Assembly (NCBI RefSeq): GCF_002128405.1
Contig: NZ_NETJ01000003.1
Span: 372,001-436,000, forward strand
Length of the DNA stretch: 64,000 bases
DNA from: Gottfriedia solisilvae
GTDB taxonomy: Bacteria > Bacillota > Bacilli > Bacillales > Bacillaceae_G
Direction: 5' to 3'
Both the position numbers and the translations under genes were made by a program. Under the pieces are notes generated by a model. It did no database searches and was not told where the DNA came from. It was given only the letters and a program-made list of their open reading frames with translations. This document shows positions 1 to 8,310 of the stretch, one piece after another. How positions within the stretch are numbered: position 1 is the stretch's first letter; the number at the start of each line of letters is the position of its first letter.

Positions 1-803
1 AATTGCTTAATCCACTCATCAAATGGTTGAACATTACTTCCTCCACTCAAATTGGAAATAATTGAATTAGGCTGACCGACTCTAATACCTTTTCCTACTG
101 TATCCCATTTACCTTTTTCGTTCTTTTGTAAAAGTATTCGTAAGTCAAAAGCTTCATGTGATTTCGTTTTTAAATCCAAATAACTTTGATAAACATAACC
201 TTTAGATTCAACGATTGGTTGTAACCATTCAAAAAACTCATCTCGAGTTTCATATACCGTCTCGATCACTTCTTTTTGCTTTTGAGTTGATACACTAATC
301 GAATAGGCATTTAAAGTCACAAAATATATATTAATCCCTCTAGAACCATGAATTGGTTTAATCACTAATCTTCGAGATTTTCTTAACTCTTCAAAAAATA
401 CAGCTAGGTGTAACAATTTCTTCGTTTTAGGAATGTAAGGACTTAAGCTTTCATCAGTAGAAATGGCTTGATAAGTTTCCCACTTTCCAGGAAGACCGTA
501 CCCTAAAAATGTAATATCTTTACGTTTCTTTAACCAATCTACTATTGGTTTTGCTTGCTTACTTTTTACATTAGGAGAATAAAAACAACGATCATAAATA
601 AAATTAGGAATTTCAAAAGATGTTTTCTCCCATTGTTCAGTTTCAGGGATATACTTCCAACCCACAATATCTTCAGTGGAAGGTTGGATGCTAAATGGTG
701 TAAATTGTACAAATTCATATCCAAGTTTACTTGCTTCCTTTGCCATATACTGAACGTATTCACCTTCTTGCCTTTCTTTCAGAGATAAATATCCAATTCT
801 CAT
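1..803 (-). CDS. yheD: YheD-like ATP-grasp protein, C-terminus cut by window edge
   Basis: The reading frame opens at the ATG ending at 803 (MRIGYLSLKERQ) and stays open to base 1, so the C-terminus lies outside the window. About 267 residues are visible. The stretch LVIKPIHGSRGINIY is the ATP-binding lysine region of the YheC/YheD ATP-grasp family, annotated in Bacillus as endospore-coat-associated; substrate and product are unknown. It follows the next YheC-type gene by only 18 bases on the same strand, so the two are probably co-transcribed and may be paralogues. yheD is chosen because the neighbour has the length of YheC. Family assignment is firm, exact name less so. Confidence 0.8.
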   Translation of the reverse strand, partial: MRIGYLSLKERQEGEYVQYMAKEASKLGYEFVQFTPFSIQPSTEDIVGWKYIPETEQWEKTSFEIPNFIYDRCFYSPNVKSKQAKPIVDWLKKRKDITFLGYGLPGKWETYQAISTDESLSPYIPKTKKLLHLAVFFEELRKSRRLVIKPIHGSRGINIYFVTLNAYSISVSTQKQKEVIETVYETRDEFFEWLQPIVESKGYVYQSYLDLKTKSHEAFDLRILLQKNEKGKWDTVGKGIRVGQPNSIISNLSGGSNVQPFDEWIKQ

Positions 804-821
804 CTTCTTCACTCCTTGTAC

Positions 822-1916
822 TTATAAATATGATTGAACAAGCGAAAAAATAGCTTTTGTTGAAGGTCTTATTTTATGAAGTGGATCTACTATTTGTAAG
901 TCCTTTGAAGGCTTAGAATTTAGTTCAATAACCCATGGGTTAAATTGCTCATCTATAGCAAGATCCACCCCAAATTCAGCAAATAATCCATCAAAGGATA
1001 TATCTATGCATTTACAACATTCTATTGCTAACTCGGTAAGTAATTTTTTAAAGTGAATTCTCTCTTTTTTTGGCAAGTATTGACTTAGAAATTCATCTAT
1101 TTTTTCAAGATCACCACCACGAGCTAAATTGCTAACGAACTGTGTTGGATGGCCAATTCTTGCAACAGTAGAGGTTACTTCCCATTTGTTAAATTTATTT
1201 TTATGGCAAAGAAAGCGAAAATCAACGAGTCGATGATCTTTCATAATTAAAGGCAAGCCTTCTTGAATGATATAAGTTCTTCTTTTTAATTGCGGTTTAA
1301 TTGTTTGAAATAGTTGATGAATCGTTTCAAATTGTTTTTCCTCATCTGAATTTTGACTATTTTGCAATCGATAATGTTCTTTTTCTTTTGTTACTTTAAA
1401 AATATTTCGCCCTTGGCTACCATGGATTGGCTTAATAAAAACGGTCTGATATTTTTGTAAAAAGCTGTTTAATTGATCTTCAGAAATACATTCTTCTGTA
1501 TATGGAACATAAGGTTTTAAATACGGTGATTCGATAAAGGACTTAAAAACTTCAAGTTTATTTAAAAATCGTGCGTTAAAGAATGGAATATTTTGATTTG
1601 ATAAAGCTGAACTCAATTGCTTAAATTCTTTAGAGCGTTCTAATTTTCTCGAATGAATTCTGTTGTGAATAATAGAAGGGGAATTTACTTCTGTTAAAAA
1701 CCAGCCACTTTCATTCCGCTTATATCCAACTAATTCATTGCTAATAAGCTTTTGAAACGTAGTAACATAGAAATTCATTTCATGCTCTTCGCATAAATCA
1801 GTAAACTCTTCACAAAGGCTCGTGATGGTGCCAAGAGGTTGTATGGATTTTTCATTTACAGTATCTGTTACGATCACAAACGATTGTGGACTTGAATGTT
1901 TAGGAAAAGATTGCAA
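822..1916 (-). CDS. yheC: YheC-like ATP-grasp protein (spore-coat associated family)
   Basis: A 364-residue protein, close to the length I recall for B. subtilis YheC (about 363). The ATP-grasp signature FIKPIHGSQGRNIF lies near residue 160, and the C-terminal FAEFGVDLAIDE...WVIELNSKP has the acidic and asparagine residues that usually bind Mg-ATP. The start is a TTG preceded by a strong AAAGGAGGA site about 7 bases away; no ATG in this frame lies nearby. It is the upstream gene of the yheC-yheD pair. YheB, which sits between yheA and yheC in B. subtilis as I remember it, is absent. Function unknown; a sporulation role is inferred from the family. Confidence 0.8.
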   Translation of the reverse strand: MQSFPKHSSPQSFVIVTDTVNEKSIQPLGTITSLCEEFTDLCEEHEMNFYVTTFQKLISNELVGYKRNESGWFLTEVNSPSIIHNRIHSRKLERSKEFKQLSSALSNQNIPFFNARFLNKLEVFKSFIESPYLKPYVPYTEECISEDQLNSFLQKYQTVFIKPIHGSQGRNIFKVTKEKEHYRLQNSQNSDEEKQFETIHQLFQTIKPQLKRRTYIIQEGLPLIMKDHRLVDFRFLCHKNKFNKWEVTSTVARIGHPTQFVSNLARGGDLEKIDEFLSQYLPKKERIHFKKLLTELAIECCKCIDISFDGLFAEFGVDLAIDEQFNPWVIELNSKPSKDLQIVDPLHKIRPSTKAIFSLVQSYL

Positions 1917-2115
1917 TGATTCTCCTCCTTTCCAAAATTATTATCGTTGTATCATATGTGATATCCGCCTAGTTGGTGAATGTTTTTCTTTTAATAATCA
2001 ATTGAATTCTTTATGTAAAACAAGTCCATAAAATGAATTTAATGAAGCATTTATTTAAGAGAGACAATAAAATGTAGTTACTAAGATAAGAATAAATAGT
2101 TTTATACCTGAAAAA

Positions 2116-2144
2116 CTGACATATAATAGAATGTTTGCTATAGT
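2116..2144 (+). promoter_or_regulatory. Probable sigma-A promoter of yheA
   Basis: CTGACA (2116-2121), 17-base spacer, TATAGT (2139-2144), about 32 bases before the yheA start. Read by eye only. Confidence 0.5.
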
Positions 2145-2176
2145 GTTAGTTACAAAGTAATTAGGAGGTTAGAAAT

Positions 2177-2530
2177 ATGTCAGTAAACATTCATGATATT
2201 GCATATTCACTACAAAATGCGCTAAATGAGCACCCAGATTTAAAAAACTTACAATCTTTATATGCACAAATATTAGCTGATCCAAATGCTAAGCCTTTAT
2301 TTTCGGAGTTTCAAAACTTTCAAATGACAATGCAGCAAAAAATGATGCAAGGAGCACAAATTTCTCCAGAAGAAAGTACACAAGCTCAAGCGCTTATGGC
2401 AAAGGTTTCACAAAATCCTTTAATATCAAATTTAATGCAAGCTGAACAAAGAATGAACTTAGTCATTCAAGATTTAAATAAAATTATCATGAAACCATTA
2501 GAAGATTTATACAGTAGTTTAAATCGATAA
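2177..2530 (+). CDS. yheA: YheA, YlbF/YmcA-family helical protein
   Basis: The 117-residue product begins MSVNIHDIAYSLQNAL and is rich in Q, A and L with regular heptad-like spacing, as expected for the all-alpha YlbF/YmcA/YheA superfamily. In B. subtilis YlbF and YmcA bind RNase Y and affect mRNA processing, competence and biofilm formation; the role of YheA itself is not established. A good AGGAGG site precedes the ATG by 8 bases. It is transcribed divergently from yheC and closed by its own terminator, so it is probably monocistronic. Confidence 0.88.
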   Translation: MSVNIHDIAYSLQNALNEHPDLKNLQSLYAQILADPNAKPLFSEFQNFQMTMQQKMMQGAQISPEESTQAQALMAKVSQNPLISNLMQAEQRMNLVIQDLNKIIMKPLEDLYSSLNR

Positions 2531-2536
2531 TGTAGT

Positions 2537-2568
2537 AAAAGACTCCATGACATTGGGGTCTTTTTTTT
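2537..2568 (+). terminator. Terminator after yheA
   Basis: Stem AAGACTCC / GGGGTCTT around a short loop, followed by a run of eight T. It directly follows the yheA stop codon. Confidence 0.85.
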
Positions 2569-2669
2569 ATGATAATTGGAAATAATATCAAACTACTATG
2601 TGTTCTAATTAATGTAAGCATGTCATATCTTTGAATATCGGTATTCTTGGTGAAATGGGGGAGAACTTA

Positions 2670-3539
2670 ATGATTTATAAGTTACTTGCAATTAATATAG
2701 ATGGGACGTTATTACAATCAAATGGAAAGCTCACTAAAGAAACTAAGGAAGCAGTCGAATATGTTCAAGACAAAGGAATATATGTTACATTATTTACAAG
2801 CAGAAATTTCCAAGCAACAAAAAAATTAGCTAAAGCTTTGAAAATTCCTTCATTACTAGTCTCTCACTCTGGTGCATTTATTTCTTCTAAACTTGATGAA
2901 CCATTCTTTGAAAAGAGAATTGAAGAAGAAGAAGCTTATGATATCGTTAAGAAATTAGAAAAATATGATTGTAATATACGTTTGTCTCACGAACATTTTT
3001 CGATCGGAAATAGAAAAAAATTGCAGTCTAATTTAGTAGCTAAAGCGGTTTTAAATAACGCAGATCCTGTTTTTTATCCAATCCAATTCGTTGAATCTCT
3101 CTCAGATAGTATTCTAGAGAATTCAATTTCTCCATTAAAAATAGAATGTCATTTTTCAGATGAAGTAGAAAAAAATAAAGTTAAAAAAGAAATTAATCAA
3201 AAATATCCACATTTAGATTGTTTAAGTGATGAAGAAAAGAAAATTGAAATCGTTCGAAAAGGCATTTCAAAGTATTCTGGTTTAAAACGTTTAGGTGAAC
3301 ATTTAGGTATATCCTATCATGAAATGGTTGTTATTGGAGACAATTACAGTGACTTACCACTAATTGAGCATGCCGGGTTAGGTGTTGCGATGTCTAATGC
3401 ACCAGTAGAAATTAAAAAAGTGGCTGATTGGATTACACGTTCAAATGATCAAAATGGTGTACCTTATATGATCAAAGAGCATTTTAGAAAACAATTCCCA
3501 CTTCCATTCTTAAAATCACATTTGAAAATTGAAAAATAA
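2670..3539 (+). CDS. yhaX: YhaX-like HAD-IIB (Cof-type) hydrolase, nucleophile Asp replaced by Asn
   Basis: A Cof-like haloacid dehalogenase protein of 289 residues. I chose the ATG at 2670 over the in-frame TTG at 2631 because GGGGGAG precedes it at normal spacing and the HAD fold begins at once (MIYKLLAINIDGTLL). Motif II is the TSR near residue 45, the motif III lysine lies in KGISKYSG, and motif IV reads GDNYSDLPLIEHAGLGVAMSNA. Motif I normally reads DxDGT, with the first Asp as phospho-acceptor; here it is N9-I-D11-G-T. The protein may therefore be a weak or inactive phosphatase, or this may be typical of YhaX. Substrate unknown. It precedes hemZ but is separated from it by a terminator and a promoter. 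Confidence 0.82.
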   Translation: MIYKLLAINIDGTLLQSNGKLTKETKEAVEYVQDKGIYVTLFTSRNFQATKKLAKALKIPSLLVSHSGAFISSKLDEPFFEKRIEEEEAYDIVKKLEKYDCNIRLSHEHFSIGNRKKLQSNLVAKAVLNNADPVFYPIQFVESLSDSILENSISPLKIECHFSDEVEKNKVKKEINQKYPHLDCLSDEEKKIEIVRKGISKYSGLKRLGEHLGISYHEMVVIGDNYSDLPLIEHAGLGVAMSNAPVEIKKVADWITRSNDQNGVPYMIKEHFRKQFPLPFLKSHLKIEK

Positions 3540-3546
3540 CATGTAG

Positions 3547-3588
3547 CCTGGTTTTCATTGAGATGTATTCATTGGAAACCAGGTTTTT
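3547..3588 (+). terminator. Terminator after yhaX
   Basis: CCTGGTTTTC pairs with an imperfect GGAAACCAGG arm and is followed by TTTTTT, eight bases after the yhaX stop. Confidence 0.85.
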
Positions 3589-3607
3589 TAATGACAAATT
3601 TTATTAA

Positions 3608-3636
3608 TTGACCTGCATTGTCTTTAATTTTATACT
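3608..3636 (+). promoter_or_regulatory. Probable sigma-A promoter of hemZ
   Basis: TTGACC (3608-3613), 17-base spacer, TATACT (3631-3636), about 30 bases before the hemZ ATG. Confidence 0.6.
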
Positions 3637-3666
3637 TAAGTGATAAATTTACAAAGGTGATAAAAC

Positions 3667-5145
3667 ATGAAAATATATATTAGAGGACTAGACGATCATC
3701 GTTTCCAAAGACCCTTAGAATTACTAGCACAATTATTCTTTGAAGATTGTAATGTATCGTTAGATGAAATAGAAGATGCAGATTTAGAAATACAATTCCA
3801 TTTAGATGAACCAAAAAAGGCAGTATCAGGTGAATTAGGAAAAGATATTCAATCTACTACTACCTATGTAGAAGGAAAAGATGAAAAGGAATCTTTTAAA
3901 TTTAAAAAGAAAGCCGTTAATTTCGTCTTTTTAACATTGCTGCAGGATCATACTAAAATAGAGCAAAAATGGGGAATCCTTACTGGAATTAGACCGACAA
4001 AACTTCTTCATACAAAATTAAAAAACGGTATGACAAAAGAAATGGCTCATAATGAATTACGTAATGATTATTTAATTCATGAAGAGAAAATTCAATTGAT
4101 GCAGTCAATCGTCGACCGTCAACTTAAAGTTATACCTGATCTTTATAACCTTGAAAATGAGGTTAGTATATACATTGGGATTCCATATTGTCCTACGAAA
4201 TGTGCTTACTGTACTTTCCCAGCTTATGCAATTCAAGGTAAACAAGGAGCGGTTGATTCATTCTTATATGGATTACATTATGAGATGGAAAAAGTCGGTG
4301 AATTCCTAAAAGAACGTGGTATTAATATTACGACGATCTATTATGGTGGAGGTACGCCAACGAGTATTACAGCCGAAGAAATGGATTTACTTTATGCTAA
4401 AATGCATGAATCTTTCCCAAATATGAAAAATGTACGTGAAATAACGGTTGAAGCTGGAAGACCTGATACGATTACACCTGAAAAACTTGATGTATTAAAT
4501 AAATGGAATATTGACCGTATTAGTATTAATCCACAGTCCTATATTCAAGAAACATTAAAAGCAATTGGTCGACACCATACTGTTGATGAAACAATCACGA
4601 AATTCCATTTAGCAAGAGAAATGGGTATGAACAATATTAATATGGATTTAATCATCGGCTTACCGGGTGAAGGATTAAAAGAATTCCAATACACATTAGA
4701 TGAGACTAAAGAATTGATGCCTGAGTCTTTAACTGTTCATACATTATCATTTAAGAGAGCATCAGAAATGACGCAAAACAAGCAAAAATACAAAGTTGCT
4801 GATCGTGAAGAAGTACAACAAATGATGAATGAAGCTACTGTTTGGACTGAAAAACATAACTATCATCCCTATTATTTATACCGTCAGAAAAATATATTAG
4901 GTAATCTAGAGAACATTGGCTATGCTGTAGATGGTCAAGAAAGCTTATACAATATTTTAATAATGGAAGAAGAACAAACGATCATCGGATTAGGCTGTGG
5001 CGCATCAAGTAAGTTTGTTCATCCAGGTACACGTCAAATTACTCGATTTGCAAATGCGAAGGATCCAAAATCGTATAATGATGGTTATGAACATTATACA
5101 AATGCAAAAATTAAAATTTTAGACGAGTTATTTTCAAAAAAGTGA
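3667..5145 (+). CDS. hemZ: HemZ, radical-SAM coproporphyrinogen III oxidase-like protein
   Basis: A 492-residue radical SAM protein. The cluster-binding motif is C175-PTK-C179-AY-C182 (CxxxCxxC), followed by the SAM-binding YYGGGTPT near residue 220 and a HemN-like barrel (DRISINPQSY, MDLIIGLPGE). The region of about 160 residues before the cluster is the extra N-terminal domain typical of Bacillus HemZ, which is about the same total length. The family is linked to oxygen-independent decarboxylation of coproporphyrinogen III. It is far from hemEHY at 18.6 kb. The promoter at 3608 and terminator at 5171 suggest an independent transcript. Confidence 0.92.
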   Translation: MKIYIRGLDDHRFQRPLELLAQLFFEDCNVSLDEIEDADLEIQFHLDEPKKAVSGELGKDIQSTTTYVEGKDEKESFKFKKKAVNFVFLTLLQDHTKIEQKWGILTGIRPTKLLHTKLKNGMTKEMAHNELRNDYLIHEEKIQLMQSIVDRQLKVIPDLYNLENEVSIYIGIPYCPTKCAYCTFPAYAIQGKQGAVDSFLYGLHYEMEKVGEFLKERGINITTIYYGGGTPTSITAEEMDLLYAKMHESFPNMKNVREITVEAGRPDTITPEKLDVLNKWNIDRISINPQSYIQETLKAIGRHHTVDETITKFHLAREMGMNNINMDLIIGLPGEGLKEFQYTLDETKELMPESLTVHTLSFKRASEMTQNKQKYKVADREEVQQMMNEATVWTEKHNYHPYYLYRQKNILGNLENIGYAVDGQESLYNILIMEEEQTIIGLGCGASSKFVHPGTRQITRFANAKDPKSYNDGYEHYTNAKIKILDELFSKK

Positions 5146-5170
5146 TATAACAATTTAATAAAATAAAGGA

Positions 5171-5228
5171 AAATCCCCTTTCAATGTTTAATGTTAAAAA
5201 TAAACATAAATATAAAGGGGATTTTTTT
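5171..5228 (+). terminator. hemZ terminator whose 3' arm is the Shine-Dalgarno of the next gene
   Basis: AAATCCCCTTT (5171-5181) is exactly complementary to AAAGGGGATTT (5214-5224), and inside it ATGTTTA (5184-5190) pairs with TAAACAT (5201-5207). A T-tract runs to 5228. The AAAGGGG of the right arm is the only good ribosome-binding site for the ORF whose ATG begins at 5229, immediately after the T-tract. The hairpin could therefore act both as terminator and as a translational lock. Confidence 0.8.
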
Positions 5229-6017
5229 ATGACAATTTCTAACACAACAGATCACATTTTATTAAAAAAAGAGGGTCGTGTAGCTACAATTGTTTTTAAT
5301 CGACCTGAAGTATTAAATGCAATGAACGAAGAAACATTTAGACAGTTTAGAGACGCTTTAGATGACATTAATAATTCTGAAGTAGACGTAGTTGTACTTT
5401 GTGGAAATGGCAAAGGCTTTTCATCAGGTGGAGATTTAAAATCGATGTTAAGTAATACTGACGAAAGTGCATTTTCACCGGTAATGGATTTAATTTCAGA
5501 ACTAGTTATTAAATTGTATACGCTACCAAAAATTGTGATCAGTGCAATTCACGGACCAGCAGCTGGAATTGGATTAAGCTTAGCGCTAGCAAGTGACTAT
5601 GTTTTAGCGCACGAATCTGGCGTATTAGCAATGAATTTTATTGGAATTGGACTAATCCCTGATGGTGGCGCACATTATTTCCTTGAAAAAAGAATAGGTG
5701 AATCGAAAGCCAAACAACTGATATGGGATGGCCAAAAACTAAATGCAACAAACGCTCTAGAATTAGGATTAATTGATGAAGTCATTTCAGGAGACTTTGA
5801 ACAAGAAATCAAAAATCGCGTAAATGGTATCTTACAAAAACCAGTAAGTGCGATGATCCAAACAAAGAAAATATATAACGAAAATAACCTAGACAAACTA
5901 ACAAAAGTATTAGCAGCAGAAAAAAACGGACAAGGCCTAATGAGAAAAACTGCAGATCACAAAGAAGGCGTACAAGCCTTCCTACAAAAAAGAAAACCGG
6001 AATTTATTGGGAAATAA
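5229..6017 (+). CDS. yhaR: Enoyl-CoA hydratase/isomerase family protein (YhaR-like)
   Basis: A 262-residue crotonase-fold protein. The start at 5229 fits the AAAGGGG site and gives a normal family N-terminus (MTISNTTDHILLKKEGRVATI). The oxyanion-hole segments are visible: GNGKGFSSGGDLKSM around residues 60-75 and HGPAAGIGLSLALASDY around 110. The acidic residues common in true hydratases are not obvious, so hydratase and isomerase activity cannot be separated. It acts on acyl-CoA thioesters in the cytoplasm, probably in fatty acid or branched-chain catabolism. The position after hemZ fits yhaR. No promoter was seen between hemZ and this gene, so expression may depend on read-through of the unusual terminator. 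Confidence 0.85.
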   Translation: MTISNTTDHILLKKEGRVATIVFNRPEVLNAMNEETFRQFRDALDDINNSEVDVVVLCGNGKGFSSGGDLKSMLSNTDESAFSPVMDLISELVIKLYTLPKIVISAIHGPAAGIGLSLALASDYVLAHESGVLAMNFIGIGLIPDGGAHYFLEKRIGESKAKQLIWDGQKLNATNALELGLIDEVISGDFEQEIKNRVNGILQKPVSAMIQTKKIYNENNLDKLTKVLAAEKNGQGLMRKTADHKEGVQAFLQKRKPEFIGK

Positions 6018-6018
6018 G

Positions 6019-6290
6019 AAAAGCGGAGGCGACTGGTAAGCTCCGACAAGCATAAGACGAAGAACGATGAAGGTTGCTATTTAACCTTCGTTGGGCTTTG
6101 GCTTATGACCTCGAGGAGCTAGACAGAAAGAAAAGCGGAAGGCGTTCGCTCAGCCCCGACAAGCATAAGAACGATCTTAAAGAAGGTTGCTTTTTAACCT
6201 TCGTTGGGCTTGGGCTTATGACCTCGAGGGGTTAACGCCTGGAGCTAGACAGAAAGAAAAGCGGAGGCGACTGGTAAGCTCCGACAAGCA
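6019..6290. repeat. Tandem Bacillaceae-type hairpin repeat, two complete units and one partial
   Basis: Three units start with AAAAGCGGA(A)GGCG at about 6019, 6130 and 6257. Each complete unit has the left end CCGACAAGCATAAG and the right end CTTATGACCTCGAGG...GGAGCTAGACAG, which pair to form a long hairpin; the centre AAGGTTGCT...AACCTTCGTTGGGCTT is shared. The third unit stops after CCGACAAGCA. It resembles intergenic repeats I know from Bacillus genomes, but I cannot assign a named family. No coding potential. Confidence 0.8.
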
Positions 6291-6313
6291 AGCTCCTTCA
6301 AAACATAAGCAAA

Positions 6314-6350
6314 TAGAAAAAAGCTGCGAAAATTCATTCGCAGCTTTTTT
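6314..6350. terminator. Bidirectional terminator between the repeat and yhzD
   Basis: AAGCTGCGAA (6321-6330) pairs with TTCGCAGCTT (6336-6345), flanked by A-rich and T-rich tracts. It sits at the 3' end of yhzD on the minus strand. Confidence 0.85.
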
Positions 6351-6534
6351 ATGGATGAAATAAAAGTAGTTTTCCAGTAGGACTGATGCATCGGTGAGTT
6401 TTATCAAGTGCACCAAGGATAGCTAGTTTTTCTTCTCCGAATTTTTTCGCTTCTAGGTCGGTGTTAGCTTCAAATTGTTCGTCTACAATAGATTCTCCAC
6501 TTTGCTCAAATGCAGTAATACGATAGAGTGCCAT
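6349..6534 (-). CDS. yhzD: YhzD-like small protein
   Basis: A 61-residue protein starting MALYRITAFEQSGESIVDEQF and ending HRCISPTGKLLLFHP. A longer frame extends upstream, but the ATG ending at 6534 is preceded by GGAGGA at good spacing and gives the length I associate with the Bacillus YhzD family. It has no membrane segment or signal peptide; the function is unknown. It stands alone between a convergent terminator and the divergent yhaM region. Confidence 0.75.
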   Translation of the reverse strand: MALYRITAFEQSGESIVDEQFEANTDLEAKKFGEEKLAILGALDKTHRCISPTGKLLLFHP

Positions 6535-6691
6535 GATTTTTCCTCCTTGAAATTCTCTATAATTCTTATTTTGGCATAAAATGAAAAGAAGTGTAAAGTA
6601 ATAATTTGAATAATTAGAAAGTTGTAAATTCAATTTAAGTAGATGTCCTAACCATTTGTTACATTATGTCTTATTTTTTGTACCAACATTG

Positions 6692-6721
6692 TTGGGATAA
6701 GTGAGTGTTTTAACGTATAAT
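6692..6721 (+). promoter_or_regulatory. Candidate promoter of yhaM
   Basis: TTGGGA (6692-6697), 18-base spacer, TATAAT (6716-6721). It implies an untranslated leader of about 140 bases. Confidence 0.4.
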
Positions 6722-6870
6722 AGTGTACGTGACATAACAAATACATAATACGAAATGGTTTTATTTGTTGGGAAAACTGAATTATTTTTCTTCATTTTAT
6801 GTTTACAAATTTATTGATGTTGTAGAGGCTTTCTGAACTAGAAGAAAAATAGACTTGTTGGAGGTACATG

Positions 6871-7809
6871 ATGGATAAAAAAGTATATGAATATGAAGTA
6901 GGCGAACGCTTCGTGACGTTTTTGTTTTTAAAAGCTGTTACAAAAGGTGTAGCAAGTAATCAAAAATCATTTTTATCTTTGACATTACAGGATCAAAGTG
7001 GGGATATTGAAGCAAAACTTTGGGATATTTCTTCTGAACAAGAAGAAGCGTATGTAGAAGGTGCAGTTGTAAAAGTAGAAGGGGAGCTTCATGATTATAG
7101 AGGAAAGCTTCAATTAAAGTTACGTCAAATTCGACCTGCAAAAGATTCTGATGAAGTAAATCCTGAAGATTTTTTTGCAAGAGCTCCAGTCGCGAAAAAT
7201 GAGCTATATGAAAAAATAACTTCTTATATTAATAATATGGAAAATGAAAAACTTAAAAAAATTACCGAATACTTAGTATTAAAAAATGAAGACGATTTTC
7301 TTGAGTTTCCAGCAGCTACAAAAAATCATCATGAATTTGTATCTGGTTTAGCTTATCACGTATATTGTATGTTGAAACTAGGCGAATCAATTGCAACTTT
7401 ATATCCTTCAATTAATAAGGATTTATTATATGCCGGCATTATTTTACATGACTTAGGTAAAGTTCGTGAGTTATCTGGTCCTGTTTCAACAAAATATACA
7501 GTAGAAGGAAACTTACTTGGCCATATTTCATTAATGGCAATTGAAATTGGAAATGCGTCTATAGAACTTGGAATAGAAGGGGAAGAAATAACTGTTCTTC
7601 AACATCTTGTATTAAGTCATCATGGTAAATATGAGTATGGAAGCCCGAAACTACCACTAATTAAAGAGGCAGAAATCTTACATTATATTGATAATATTGA
7701 TGCGAAAATGAATATGTTAGATCGTGCACTTGAGCGTGTAGAGCCAGGTGAATATACAGAACGCATTTTCCCACTTGAAAATCGTAGTTTCTACAAACCT
7801 AAGTTTTAA
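6871..7809 (+). CDS. yhaM: YhaM, 3'-5' exoribonuclease
   Basis: A 312-residue protein (B. subtilis YhaM is about 314). The N-terminal 95 residues form an OB-fold nucleic-acid-binding domain ([20 protein letters not shown]), followed by an HD phosphohydrolase domain with H in GLAYHVYCM, the metal-binding HD of ILHDLGKV and the later H of [14 protein letters not shown]. YhaM degrades RNA and single-stranded DNA from the 3' end. Two ATGs are adjacent; I chose the second because GGAGG lies 6 bases before it rather than 3. It is followed by a terminator and yhaL, the usual order upstream of prsA. Confidence 0.9.
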   Translation: MDKKVYEYEVGERFVTFLFLKAVTKGVASNQKSFLSLTLQDQSGDIEAKLWDISSEQEEAYVEGAVVKVEGELHDYRGKLQLKLRQIRPAKDSDEVNPEDFFARAPVAKNELYEKITSYINNMENEKLKKITEYLVLKNEDDFLEFPAATKNHHEFVSGLAYHVYCMLKLGESIATLYPSINKDLLYAGIILHDLGKVRELSGPVSTKYTVEGNLLGHISLMAIEIGNASIELGIEGEEITVLQHLVLSHHGKYEYGSPKLPLIKEAEILHYIDNIDAKMNMLDRALERVEPGEYTERIFPLENRSFYKPKF

Positions 7810-7852
7810 TCATTAGTCATTATAAAAGGGTGAAGCGTTTCACACTCACTAA

Positions 7853-7892
7853 AGATCACAGTTCTTATGTTCTAAGAACTGTGATTTTTTTT
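7853..7892 (+). terminator. Terminator after yhaM
   Basis: ATCACAGTTCTT and AAGAACTGTGAT form a perfect 12-base stem, followed by a run of T. Confidence 0.9.
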
Positions 7893-8064
7893 GGAATCAT
7901 TTCACTTTAGTGGTGCACCTCCATTCCAAAAGAGAGTGAGTTCCTGAAGAAGAACAGAACAAATGAATAAACCGATTTCTACAAATAAAATACTAAAATA
8001 ATCATACTTTTTCTGAAGTGACCATATAATGAAGCAAATGCTTGTCTACTAAGGAGGAAAAAAT

Positions 8065-8268
8065 ATGTTACTATTACCGTTTTGGATGTATATTGTTATT
8101 TTAGGGATATTTGTGAGTGGGTTTATGGTATTGTATACCTCTAAGCAAGACAGAGATGCAGATGAAGCTTTCATTGAAAAAGAGGGAGAAATTTATTTGC
8201 AAAGAATTAAAGAAGAAAGAGAAAGAAGAGAGCAGTTATTAATTAGCTCTGAAGTTTCTTCAAATTAA
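8065..8268 (+). CDS. yhaL: YhaL-family small membrane protein
   Basis: A 67-residue protein with one membrane segment (residues 3-24, LLPFWMYIVILGIFVSGFMV) followed by a highly charged cytoplasmic helix (FIEKEGEIYLQRIKEERERRE). It matches the sporulation-associated YhaL family by size, layout and position between yhaM and prsA. The ribosome site AAGGAGG is strong. Molecular role unknown. Confidence 0.8.
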   Translation: MLLLPFWMYIVILGIFVSGFMVLYTSKQDRDADEAFIEKEGEIYLQRIKEERERREQLLISSEVSSN

Positions 8269-8270
8269 TA

Positions 8271-8305
8271 AAAAAACTGCCTAACTTAATTAGGCAGTTT
8301 TTTTT
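8271..8305. terminator. Bidirectional terminator between yhaL and prsA
   Basis: AAAAACTGCCTAA pairs with TTAGGCAGTTTTT around a 4-base loop, with A- and T-tracts on both sides. It serves the convergent yhaL and prsA transcripts. Confidence 0.9.
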
Positions 8306-8310
8306 ATGGA

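Noticed and set aside
6216-6416. Minus-strand ORF running through the tandem repeat
   Set aside because: It reads across the hairpin repeat and terminator, and overlaps yhzD in another frame.
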